Source of the DNA: Desulfobacterales bacterium
Lineage (GTDB): Bacteria > Desulfobacterota > DSM-4660 > Desulfatiglandales > Desulfatiglandaceae
Length of the DNA stretch: 13,447 nucleotides
NCBI GenBank assembly: GCA_027061865.1
Contig: JAMOVZ010000093.1
Span: forward strand, 1 to 13,447
Direction: 5' to 3'
Made by a program: the position numbers and the translations under genes. The notes below the pieces were generated by a model that worked only from the letters and a program-made list of their open reading frames with translations, was not told where the DNA came from and ran no database searches. The stretch's first letter is position 1, and every line of letters begins with the position of its first letter. Shown in pieces: positions 5,387 through 13,447 of the stretch.

Positions 5387-7834
5387 TCAGGCTCGTTCTA
5401 ATTGCCTCTGGTCCCCATCCCCCGCCTCAGCCACATGCTCGCGCAATGGACGGCTGAAGTCACAACCCTTTTTTCTGCAAAGGAGCTGAACGCTGCCATT
5501 TTGAGCCCGTTTTATTCGCAAGACCTTGGTGCCGCACAAGGGGCAGCTTCCCTCATATGGCTCATCCCACATCAGAAAACGGCAAGAGGGATACCTATTA
5601 CAGGCATAGAATATCCTTCCCTTCTTTGACCTGCGTTCCACAAGAACGCCATCACATCCTTGCTCAGGGCAACGGACTCCAGTGGTCATCGGCTCCGTAT
5701 GATTGCAGGCAGGATATTTACTACACGCCAAGAATTGCTGGCCTGCCTTATTCCTCTTTACCACCATAGGCGAACCGCATTCTTTGCATTTTATGTCAGG
5801 GGATGCTCTGCCGTTGCCGTTCTCTTCCACCGCTTTGGTATTCTTGCACTCAGGGTAACCAGAGCAGGCAAGAAAACGGCCAAACCTGCCGGTCCGAACA
5901 ACCATTTTTTTTCCACAGAGTTCACAAATCTCATCGGTTTCCTCCGCCCCCGATTCAATTGCCACCACCCTTCCCTTGTCATCCCGCACAAAATTTGTGG
6001 TATGGGTGCACTCAGGATAGCCGGAGCATGCCAGGAAGAGACCGTTCCTGCCGGATTTTATAACCATGGCCCGCCCACACTTGGGGCATTTTACCCCGGT
6101 AGGGACCTCGCCGCGCATTTCTTGCTCTGCCTTGGCCAGGGCCTTTTGAAATGAGGCATAAAACTTCTCCAGGACTTTTGTCCATTTGATCTGCCCCTTC
6201 TCCACCTTGTCTAGATCTGTCTCCATTTGGGCCGTAAACTTCACGTCCATGATCTCAGGGAAGCTCTTCTCCAACAGCTCCACCACCAAGAAGCCCAACT
6301 CGGTGGGTTTGAACCGCCCCTTTTCCACCTTCACGTAGTCCCTTTCGGTGATATTGGAAAGGATGGTGGCATAGGTGGAGGGTCTGCCAATGCCGTTTTC
6401 TTCCAGGGCCTTTATCAAAGTGGCCTCAGTATAACGGGGTGGAGGTTGCGTAAAATGCTGAGCAGGTTCGAGTTCAATGAGTTTCAAAATTTGATTCTTT
6501 TTGAGTGGCGGTAAGACCGCACCCTCTTTCTTGCCCTTTTCTGCTTGGGCGGCGTTTTCTTCCATCTCCTTTTCTTCATACAATACGCTGAAGCCCTTAA
6601 AAAGAATTACGGACCCAGATGCCCTAAAAAGGGCTTTGCCCGCCTCTATCTCGGCTACTGTTTGCTCGTAGATCAACGGCGCCATCTGACAGGCCAAAAA
6701 CCTTTTCCAGATAAGGGTATAGAGGGCCAACTGATCCTTTGTAAGGTACTGAGCTATCTCATCGGGAGAGAGATCCACTGAGGTGGGACGGATGGCCTCA
6801 TGGGCCTCTTGGGCCCCCTTGGGGCTCTTGTAGCGGTTTGGAGCCTCCGGGAGGTAGTCCTTGCCGAATCTGGCGGCCACATATTCCCTGGCATCCTTAA
6901 CTGCGTCATCGGAAATCCTAAAAGAATCTGTCCTCATATAGGTGATAAGACCCACTTGCCCTCTTGGGCCAAGCTCCACACCTTCGTATAGCCCTTGAGC
7001 AATGGCCATAGTCCTTTTTGCTGAAAAGCCCAAGCGCTTATAGGCCTCCTGCTGCAAAAGACTCGTAATAAATGGAGGGGGAGGATTTCTTTTTTTCTTA
7101 CGCTTGGTGACCTTTGTAACACGGAAAGCATGGCCCTTGGCCTCTTGGCAAAGAGACTCGGTTTGCTCCTTGTCCCTGAGCTCTATCTTTTTCCCCTCAT
7201 ACCGCCACAGCTTTGCCTTGAATGGAGGGGGGGCATCTGCCTCCAGGTGAGCCGTGACTGACCAGTATTCCTCAGGCTCAAAGGCAAATATATCCTTCTC
7301 GCGGTCACAAATCATCTTCAGGGCCACAGATTGGACCCTTCCTGCACTGAGCCCCCTTCTTACCTTGTTCCACAACAGAGGCGAGATCTGGTAGCCCACG
7401 AGTCTGTCCAGGATCCGCCTCGCCTGCTGAGATTCGTAGCGCTTGCGATCCAGGGATTGGGGCGAAGCCATGGCTTCTTTTATCCCCTTAGGGGTAAGCT
7501 CATGGAACAAGACCCGGTAAATCTTCTTGTCATTGCCGTCTAACTCTTCTGCAATGTGCCAGGCAATGGCCTCTCCTTCCCTATCAGGATCAGGCCCCAA
7601 GTAGACGGCTTCAGCCTTTTTCCCCGCCTTTCTGAGTTCCTGCAAAATCTTGCCTTTTCCTTTTATGGTCACATACTCGGGCCTAAAGTTATTCTCTATA
7701 TCTACCCCGAGCCGTGTCTTCGGCAGATCCTTTACATGCCCCACAGAGGCCTTTATCTCAAAATCTGGCCCCAAATACTTTCTTACTGTCCTGGCCTTTG
7801 TAGGTGATTCGACTATGAGAAGATTTTTTGCCAT
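5387..7834 (-). CDS. topA: DNA topoisomerase I (type IA)
   Basis: This 815-residue enzyme relaxes negative supercoils by passing one strand through a transient 5'-phosphotyrosine break. The TOPRIM domain (1-110) has Glu9 (LLIVESPTKA) and the acidic triad Asp82, Asp84 and Glu86 (GPDPDREGEA). The gate and active-site domains follow, with the nucleophile Tyr299 in GLITYMRTDS and the conserved GIGRPSTYATI at 481-491. The C-terminus carries five four-cysteine zinc ribbons, near 583-608, 637-663, 683-710, 722-751 and 764-791; the fourth and fifth have irregular Cys spacing. E. coli TopA has three canonical ones plus ribbon-like remnants. The start is ATG 7834; the ribosome site is weak (GGCGAG). 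It is 69 bp downstream of dprA on the same strand, a common dprA-topA order. Identity is certain. Confidence 0.97.
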   Translation of the reverse strand: MAKNLLIVESPTKARTVRKYLGPDFEIKASVGHVKDLPKTRLGVDIENNFRPEYVTIKGKGKILQELRKAGKKAEAVYLGPDPDREGEAIAWHIAEELDGNDKKIYRVLFHELTPKGIKEAMASPQSLDRKRYESQQARRILDRLVGYQISPLLWNKVRRGLSAGRVQSVALKMICDREKDIFAFEPEEYWSVTAHLEADAPPPFKAKLWRYEGKKIELRDKEQTESLCQEAKGHAFRVTKVTKRKKKRNPPPPFITSLLQQEAYKRLGFSAKRTMAIAQGLYEGVELGPRGQVGLITYMRTDSFRISDDAVKDAREYVAARFGKDYLPEAPNRYKSPKGAQEAHEAIRPTSVDLSPDEIAQYLTKDQLALYTLIWKRFLACQMAPLIYEQTVAEIEAGKALFRASGSVILFKGFSVLYEEKEMEENAAQAEKGKKEGAVLPPLKKNQILKLIELEPAQHFTQPPPRYTEATLIKALEENGIGRPSTYATILSNITERDYVKVEKGRFKPTELGFLVVELLEKSFPEIMDVKFTAQMETDLDKVEKGQIKWTKVLEKFYASFQKALAKAEQEMRGEVPTGVKCPKCGRAMVIKSGRNGLFLACSGYPECTHTTNFVRDDKGRVVAIESGAEETDEICELCGKKMVVRTGRFGRFLACSGYPECKNTKAVEENGNGRASPDIKCKECGSPMVVKRNKAGQQFLACSKYPACNHTEPMTTGVRCPEQGCDGVLVERRSKKGRIFYACNRYPSCRFLMWDEPYEGSCPLCGTKVLRIKRAQNGSVQLLCRKKGCDFSRPLREHVAEAGDGDQRQLERA

Positions 7835-7903
7835 ATCTAACGACTCGCCGCTTTTAGCCTTTCTTCCTTGGATGCGGGCCGAATCGGCATAAGTTGCCTC
7901 TGC

Positions 7904-9031
7904 TCAAATGCGCACAAACATCTTACCAGTCAATTGTTTAACCAGCCCCAGAAGCTCCATTTCAACCAGGAGGCCCGATACCGCCCCTGGTTGTAGCCCA
8001 GTTTGTCTTACCAATTCATCCAGATGGATTGGATAATGGGATAAGATCTCGTATATGGCCCTGGCGTTTTTACCCAGCTGTTCCACAATGGCCTCTTCTT
8101 TTTCACTTTTCCCTGGCCCTTCTCCTCTCTGTAACCCGGGCCTTCCCATGGGGCCTAATTCTTCCAGGATATCCTCAGCGCTCTCCACCAGCTTCGCCCC
8201 TTGTTTTATCAGGTAATGAGCACCACTGCTCCGCACAGACAGGGCGCTTCCAGGCACTGCAAAGACCTCCCGGCCCTGATCCAAAGCCTGGGATGCGGTT
8301 ATCAGGGAGCCACTTTTTCTGGCAGCCTCCACCACTACCACGCCAGAACTGATCCCGCTGATTATCCTGTTTCGGATGGGAAAGTTTCTGGGCTCAGGGC
8401 GTGTCCCCAAGGGAAACTCTGACACAACACATCCTTTCTCTATTACCTCCTGAAACAACTTCTTGTTGGAAGCCGGATAAATCACATCAACTCCAGTGCC
8501 TAACACTCCGATTGTATAGCCGCCCCCCTGAATACAGCCCCACTGAGCAGCCCCGTCAATTCCACGGGCAAGACCGCTTACCACATGGATTCCCCTTTGG
8601 GCAAGCTCTTTTCCTATTTTTTGTGCCATTTTTATACCGTAAGGGGTTGGGTTCCGTGACCCAACCACCGCTACAAAAGTCTCAAAAGAAGGAATGGAGC
8701 TTCCCTTTGCAAAAAGGAGCATGGGAGGGTCGTATATCTCCTTGAGCGAAGCGGGGTATTCAGGATCAATACAGGAAATGATTCGGGCACCTGCCGCCTC
8801 TATCTTTTTAAGCTCTTTTTCAGGGTCCAGGGCAAAACGCTTTCTTTCAATGTTCGATGAAATCTGGGGGGTTACGGCCTCAATGGTTTCCATTTCCTCT
8901 TTCGAGGCCGAAAAAATAGCTTCAGGAGAGCCGTAAGCCTCCAGGAGATTCTTTGCAGCCACATTCCCAAGCCCTTCAACTAGGTACAGGCAAAGCCATG
9001 GGTAGTTCTTGTCCGGGTTTGAGTCGGCCAT
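7904..9031 (-). CDS. dprA: DNA-processing protein A (DprA/Smf)
   Basis: DprA binds incoming single-stranded DNA during natural transformation and loads RecA; it is also widespread in bacteria not known to be transformable. The 375-residue product has a helical N-terminus (1-60) with helix-hairpin-helix-like VEGLGNVAAKNLLE at 18-31. The Rossmann-type core (118-262) carries VVGSRNPTPYG (122-132), SGLARGIDGAAQ (152-163), GVLGTGVDVIYP (175-186), FPIRNRIISG (217-226) and SGSLITA (240-246). A C-terminal winged helix (about 325-374) reads YPIHLDELVRQTGLQPGAVSGLLVEMELLGLV. The frame is open to 9100, but the ATG at 9031 fits the family; AGGA lies 3 nt before it, which is close, and a GGGAG is further out. 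It lies between the LysM gene and topA in one direction. Confidence 0.95.
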   Translation of the reverse strand: MADSNPDKNYPWLCLYLVEGLGNVAAKNLLEAYGSPEAIFSASKEEMETIEAVTPQISSNIERKRFALDPEKELKKIEAAGARIISCIDPEYPASLKEIYDPPMLLFAKGSSIPSFETFVAVVGSRNPTPYGIKMAQKIGKELAQRGIHVVSGLARGIDGAAQWGCIQGGGYTIGVLGTGVDVIYPASNKKLFQEVIEKGCVVSEFPLGTRPEPRNFPIRNRIISGISSGVVVVEAARKSGSLITASQALDQGREVFAVPGSALSVRSSGAHYLIKQGAKLVESAEDILEELGPMGRPGLQRGEGPGKSEKEEAIVEQLGKNARAIYEILSHYPIHLDELVRQTGLQPGAVSGLLVEMELLGLVKQLTGKMFVRI

Positions 9032-9082
9032 GAATCCTATAAAAATCTCCCAGCTGTGGAGGCGGAAGAAAAGAGTGGCGGG

Positions 9083-9113
9083 TATATAACACAAAGCCAA
9101 GTTGCCTAGTCAA
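9083..9113 (-). promoter_or_regulatory. Possible promoter for dprA-topA
   Basis: On the minus strand TTGACT (9108-9113) is followed after 18-19 bp by TTATAT/TATATA (9083-9089). The spacer is a little long. If used, dprA and topA could be transcribed apart from the LysM gene. Confidence 0.35.
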
Positions 9114-9151
9114 GGCTTTTTTGGAAAAGGTAAGTAAATCGCTAAATTGGC

Positions 9152-10192
9152 TTACTCAACACTGCAAGCCGGTAGTCCGCCTAAATACCGGGGCGCTTCC
9201 TCCCACTTCATGCCCCTTAAAAGGGCTCCGTTTGGGACACCTTCCGTGGACATGACCACTACGCCTGAAGAAGTTTCCGCAAAGTTGTCCACGATTAACA
9301 CGTAACCAATGGTGAGTTCAGGCAACTGTGGACCAGAGTCAACCAGGCTTCTTTCCTTAATGATCCTAAACAGGGTTCCCCGCAGGATGCCACGATCCTT
9401 TCCATGGCCAAGATATACCACATTGAACTGTCCCACGATCTTTCGCTGCCCCTTGACAGCAACTATGCGGCTCTCAAGTCCCCTGGGCGAGTCAACGGGC
9501 CTGACGCAAGGGGACACTTCCCTGTAGGTCATTATTGTATCGCCCACATGAAATTCTTCGTAGTTTTTTGCCACCTTGGCCTTATAGAGCCCCCCGCTGG
9601 TTTTTTCCAACACGTCTATCCTTCCCAAAGGGGTGACAATGTAACCCAAAGGCTCTCCTGAGAGGGGATGATTCACCAATTCAGAGCACTCATAAACAGT
9701 GTATGGAGTGCCAGCTTTAAGGGGAGCTCCCATCTCCTGAATGTATACGATATCGCCGACGGCAAGGATCTTTCTCTTGGAATCTGTTGAGATAATTTTT
9801 CCCAAGGCTGTCGGCTTTTGGCCCGAGAGATATCCCATGGAATTGACATTTGTGAGTCCGGAAACATCCAGCCCGTGTTCCCACCAGGGCTTCTTTGGAG
9901 TTAGCTCTGGTTTTTGGGCCTCTTCCCTTTTAACGGCCACTCCTTCCTTGAATGGGTAGCCCTCCATGAGCCTTATCTTGTCGCCGGGTTTTAGCAGATG
10001 GGGATTTGTCACAAATGGGTTCATCTCCCACAACTTGGGCCAAAGGTAGGGATCGCCGTAATATTTCTCACATATATCCCAAAGGGTATCTCCAGGCTGG
10101 ACAATATGGTAATAGCCTTGAGCATTGGCAACACCGGAAATCAAAAACGCCCACACTATCAAAACCAATCCGACTACTCTGACAGCTTTCAA
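9152..10192 (-). CDS. Secreted LysM-domain protein
   Basis: This 346-residue exported protein has a Sec signal peptide: MKAVR, a hydrophobic core at 6-20, and a signal peptidase I site after Ala24 (VANA/QG). One LysM domain lies at 29-75 (HIVQPGDTLWDICEKYYGDPYLWPKLWEMNPFV...LLKPGDKIRL), predicted to bind peptidoglycan glycan chains. Residues 90-346 are beta-rich, Val/Gly-rich and repeat short KxLAVGDIVYI-like strands, including GDTIMTYREV and GTLFRI; no catalytic motif is visible. A periplasmic or cell-wall anchoring role is likely. The start is TTG at 10192, supported by GGGGAG four bases upstream and by the signal peptide beginning at once. This LysM-dprA-topA order is, to my knowledge, recurrent in deltaproteobacteria; a functional link is unproven. 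It is divergent from groES. Confidence 0.85.
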   Translation of the reverse strand: MKAVRVVGLVLIVWAFLISGVANAQGYYHIVQPGDTLWDICEKYYGDPYLWPKLWEMNPFVTNPHLLKPGDKIRLMEGYPFKEGVAVKREEAQKPELTPKKPWWEHGLDVSGLTNVNSMGYLSGQKPTALGKIISTDSKRKILAVGDIVYIQEMGAPLKAGTPYTVYECSELVNHPLSGEPLGYIVTPLGRIDVLEKTSGGLYKAKVAKNYEEFHVGDTIMTYREVSPCVRPVDSPRGLESRIVAVKGQRKIVGQFNVVYLGHGKDRGILRGTLFRIIKERSLVDSGPQLPELTIGYVLIVDNFAETSSGVVVMSTEGVPNGALLRGMKWEEAPRYLGGLPACSVE

Positions 10193-10303
10193 TTTGCTCC
10201 CCTCTCTCTAAAGGTTTTCTCACCATTTCATCGGCAAAAGCCATGGGCCACTCAAACCCTTTTTATTGCTACCGGCTTCAAATCATTGTCTAATTTATCG
10301 AAG

Positions 10304-10332
10304 AACCTATGATTTTTCCTTAAAACTGTCAA
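10304..10332 (-). promoter_or_regulatory. Possible promoter for the LysM-dprA-topA unit
   Basis: On the minus strand a perfect TTGACA (10327-10332) is followed after 17 bp by TAGGTT (10304-10309, 3/6). The -10 match is weak, and the leader would be about 105 nt. Confidence 0.35.
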
Positions 10333-10437
10333 CCTTTTTGCAGTCAGTTGAATCAGGCATACCTGTTTCTCTCTTCAACCGTGACCAAGAGCAGCAGTTT
10401 GGCCAGGATGAACCGGAAATTTTTAAACGGATTGGGC

Positions 10438-10465
10438 TTGACAGCAAAAAAAATATGCTTATTTT
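10438..10465 (+). promoter_or_regulatory. Probable promoter of groES-groEL
   Basis: A perfect -35 TTGACA (10438-10443) is followed after 16 bp by TATTTT (10460-10465, 4/6). The leader would be about 95 nt and AT-rich. This looks like a housekeeping promoter; heat regulation is not visible in the sequence. Confidence 0.45.
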
Positions 10466-10567
10466 TATTTACCGGTTTACATATATACCAATTATTTTAA
10501 CTAGTTATGCTGTTTTTTCCTCATTTCAAAATTTCAAAAAAAATCTTAGTGGAAGGAGGTTTCGGAG

Positions 10568-10858
10568 ATGAAGATCAAACCGCTCAATGATAGGGTGCTC
10601 GTCCTCAGGATCAAAGAAGAGGAAAAGACCTCAGGTGGTATCATCATTCCCGATACAGCCAAAGAGAAACCCCAAGAAGGGAAGGTGATTGCAGTTGGCG
10701 CAGGCAAGCTGAATGAAAACGGTGAGAGGATCCCTCTGGAAGTGAAGGAAAACGACAGGGTGCTCTTCAGCAAGTATGCTGGGACTGAAATCGAGATCGA
10801 TGGTGTGGAACACCTTATCATGAGGGAAGACGATATCCTTGCAATTGTTGAAAACTAA
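10568..10858 (+). CDS. groES: Co-chaperonin GroES
   Basis: GroES is the heptameric lid of the GroEL folding chamber, acting in the cytosol. The 96-residue length is typical. The whole chain matches the Cpn10 fold: N-terminal MKIKPLNDRVLVLRIKEEE, the mobile loop KTSGGIIIPDTAKEKP (20-35) that docks on GroEL, GKVIAVGAG (38-46), NDRVLFSKYAGTEIEIDG (62-79) and the C-terminal MREDDILAIVEN. AAGGAGGT (10553-10560) lies 7 nt before the ATG, a strong ribosome site that fits high expression. The groEL start lies 18 nt after its stop, so the two are one operon. Confidence 0.97.
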   Translation: MKIKPLNDRVLVLRIKEEEKTSGGIIIPDTAKEKPQEGKVIAVGAGKLNENGERIPLEVKENDRVLFSKYAGTEIEIDGVEHLIMREDDILAIVEN

Positions 10859-10876
10859 TTGAGGAGGTGTTGGGAC

Positions 10877-12496
<1,620 letters not shown>

Positions 12497-12518
12497 TTCT
12501 TCTTCAGCTGAATAAGGC

Positions 12519-12555
12519 AGGCCCTGGATGCCATTATTTGGCGGCCAGGGCCTTT
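12519..12555 (+). terminator. Hairpin terminator after groEL
   Basis: AGGCCCTGG (12519-12527) pairs with CCAGGGCCT (12545-12553) over 9 bp. Inside, GCCA (12530-12533) pairs with TGGC (12539-12542). Only a short TTT follows, so termination may be partial and the next two small genes could receive read-through. Confidence 0.6.
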
Positions 12556-12582
12556 CATATGTATTTGTCAACTTTCAGGCAT

Positions 12583-12939
12583 ATGATCTCTCAAGAGCTT
12601 GAAACTTCACTAAAAAAGGGGAATTACTCCAGAGCCGCATACCTTGCCGGCTCTCTTGGCCTGGATAAAGGCACTGTTAAGGCTTACCAGCAGAAGGCCC
12701 TATGGCAAATGGCTGCTGTGTACCGCAATATCCCAGGCACCAAAAGGCTGGCAGAGGAATTTGGTTTTACCAGAGAAGAACTGGAGCAAATCCTGCGGCA
12801 GAGATTTGAGCAGGCCCAAGGGACAGAAGAGGCAAGGGAGTTGGAGCCATGTTATGATCAGGAAAGTGGCGACTACCTCACTTTTGAGCAGTGGTTGGAA
12901 AGGTTATTGCGGAATTGGAAAAAGATCCAAACCCAATAA
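12583..12939 (+). CDS. Hypothetical helical protein, 118 residues
   Basis: I do not recognise this family. The frame is open from 12538, but that part lies inside the groEL terminator, so I take ATG 12583 (MISQELETSLKKG); the ATG at 12559 is possible, and neither has a good ribosome site. The protein is soluble and predicted almost all-helical. Residues 5-25 contain LETSLKKGNYSRAAYLAGSLG, resembling the first helices of a TPR-like hairpin. Residues 26-50 are a Lys/Gln-rich helix, 51-77 (GTKRLAEEFGFTREELEQILRQ) look like a small helix-turn-helix-type unit, and the C-terminus (98-115) is Trp-rich. A tetratricopeptide-like or adaptor role is a guess. It lies between groEL and the FmdB-type gene on the same strand. 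Confidence 0.66.
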   Translation: MISQELETSLKKGNYSRAAYLAGSLGLDKGTVKAYQQKALWQMAAVYRNIPGTKRLAEEFGFTREELEQILRQRFEQAQGTEEARELEPCYDQESGDYLTFEQWLERLLRNWKKIQTQ

Positions 12940-12966
12940 GTAAACTTTCCGCTTTACAACTGAGCC

Positions 12967-13013
12967 CGGGCTTTCGTAAAAGGGCTTATCCATAGCCCGA
13001 GAACAGGCCCTGT
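12967..13013 (+). repeat. Cluster of inverted repeats before the FmdB-type gene
   Basis: GGGCT (12982-12986) and CGGGCT (12967-12972) can each pair with AGCCC(G) at 12994-12999, so two folds are mutually exclusive. Just before the start codon lies ACAGG-C-CCTGT (13003-13013), a perfect interrupted palindrome that covers the ribosome-site region. It could be an operator or a translation-controlling hairpin; a T-run is missing, so it is not a clear terminator. Confidence 0.35.
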
Positions 13014-13018
13014 GAAAT

Positions 13019-13402
13019 ATGCCAATTTATGAATATGAAGCCGTTGATCTCAAAAAGGGATGCAAGCGTTGCAAAAGGCCCTTCGAAGTGATCCAAGGGC
13101 TCAATGACAGGCCTTTGGACAAGTGTCCTTCATGTAGGGGGCCCATTAGAAAGATAATTTCTTGGTGTCGGGCCGCGGTAGTTGAGACCTCTGAAGAGGC
13201 TGTCCGGGTAGAGAAACAGATATCAGAATATGAAAGAGAGGGCATGTGGAGCCATGCTGCTGAGCTTGCCGATAAACATTCCGAGAAAATTAGTGACAAA
13301 GAATTGAAGATCAGGGCGCTAGAAGACTATGAAAAGGCCGGATATGATGCTAGATCACTGGAAAGCCACGTGAGCTCACTAAACTCAGGTGAGGATCAAT
13401 AA
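13019..13402 (+). CDS. FmdB-type zinc-ribbon protein with C-terminal extension
   Basis: This is a 127-residue protein. Residues 1-48 are the FmdB (CxxC_CxxC) zinc ribbon: MPIYEYEA, Cys15-x-x-Cys18, then Cys36-x-x-Cys39 in KCPSCRGPIRKIIS. Family members are called putative regulators from a link to formamide-amidase expression in Methylophilus, but no general function is proven. Residues 49-127 are a charged helical extension with YEREGMWSHAAELADKH (71-87), which resembles a stretch of the upstream gene, and a second predicted helix near 95-110. It has no signal peptide. The start at ATG 13019 fits the family N-terminus; the Shine-Dalgarno site is poor (AGG 11 nt away) and lies inside a palindrome. 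About 45 bp remain to the window edge, without a recognisable feature. Confidence 0.8.
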   Translation: MPIYEYEAVDLKKGCKRCKRPFEVIQGLNDRPLDKCPSCRGPIRKIISWCRAAVVETSEEAVRVEKQISEYEREGMWSHAAELADKHSEKISDKELKIRALEDYEKAGYDARSLESHVSSLNSGEDQ

Positions 13403-13447
13403 ATTTAGACGATAACACGATAGCCAATCCAATTGAGTATAATGTTG

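Larger units (their letters stand above)
10193..10567. other. LysM gene / groES divergent intergenic region
   Basis: These 375 bp are AT-rich toward groES and hold no coding frame I believe. They contain one promoter-like site in each direction, given separately. The heat-shock operator CIRCE (TTAGCACTC-N9-GAGTGCTAA) is absent, and I see no clear sigma-32 promoter. No RNA gene was recognised. Confidence 0.6.

Noticed and set aside
5660..6154. A 164-codon plus-strand frame opposite topA
   Set aside because: It is antisense to the zinc-ribbon codons of topA; its Cys and Arg content mirrors that gene.
9130..9155. GTAAG/CTTAC repeat at the LysM stop as a terminator
   Set aside because: The stem is only 5 bp with a 16-nt loop and is followed by just four T residues; too weak to call.
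10266..10571. A 101-codon plus-strand frame in the groES upstream region
   Set aside because: It covers the groES promoter and ribosome site, starts with an unsupported TTG, and its apparent membrane segment comes from AT-rich sequence.
13438..13443. TATAAT near the right edge as a promoter
   Set aside because: No -35 box is found at normal spacing, and the downstream gene is outside the window.

Overview
The window looks like ordinary chromosome from a Gram-negative bacterium, most likely a deltaproteobacterial (Desulfobacterota-type) lineage. The support is an LptG-type LPS export permease, a DUF2889 protein, a LysM protein-dprA-topA gene order, a groES-groEL pair without a visible CIRCE operator, and an FmdB-type zinc ribbon. 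Base composition is near 50% GC by eye, and TTG starts occur behind good Shine-Dalgarno sites. The lineage is an inference from gene content only.

Region 1 (1-2443). A well-formed ribosome site and ATG at the left edge mark a gene leaving the window on the minus strand. About 300 bp without a confident gene follow, holding several nested inverted repeats. Then come three plus-strand genes close together: lptG, a Tyr-rich lipoprotein of unknown role, and a DUF2889 protein. Region 2 (2468-4562) is a small metabolic cluster. A fumarylacetoacetate-hydrolase-fold enzyme and an unrecognised 130-residue protein lie on the minus strand. They are divergent from a class II (zinc) aldolase that starts with TTG. 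The divergent spacer holds a nested hairpin and a promoter-like pair.

Region 3 (4563-5374) is the most interesting. A single-domain response regulator has a near-consensus promoter. Back to back with it is a second promoter that faces a tiny minus-strand reading frame. This frame codes for a basic, Trp-rich amphipathic peptide that reaches Cys-Lys-Ala and then an in-frame UGA. If UGA is read as selenocysteine, it gives a CxxU motif and the frame continues for 13 more codons, ending one base from the aldolase stop. A hairpin lies just after the UGA. This is a candidate short selenoprotein of about 48 residues; without recoding it is a 34-residue peptide ending Cys-Lys-Ala.

Region 4 (5387-10192) is a minus-strand unit: a secreted LysM protein, dprA (DNA-processing protein A) and topA (topoisomerase I with five C-terminal zinc ribbons). 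Region 5 (10193-12583) holds the LysM/groES divergent spacer, groES, groEL and a hairpin terminator. Region 6 (12583-13447) has two small plus-strand genes, an unrecognised helical protein and an FmdB-type zinc-ribbon protein. Both contain a similar G-x-[YW]-S-x-A-A-x-L-A stretch. No rRNA, tRNA, CRISPR array, insertion sequence or phage gene was seen.
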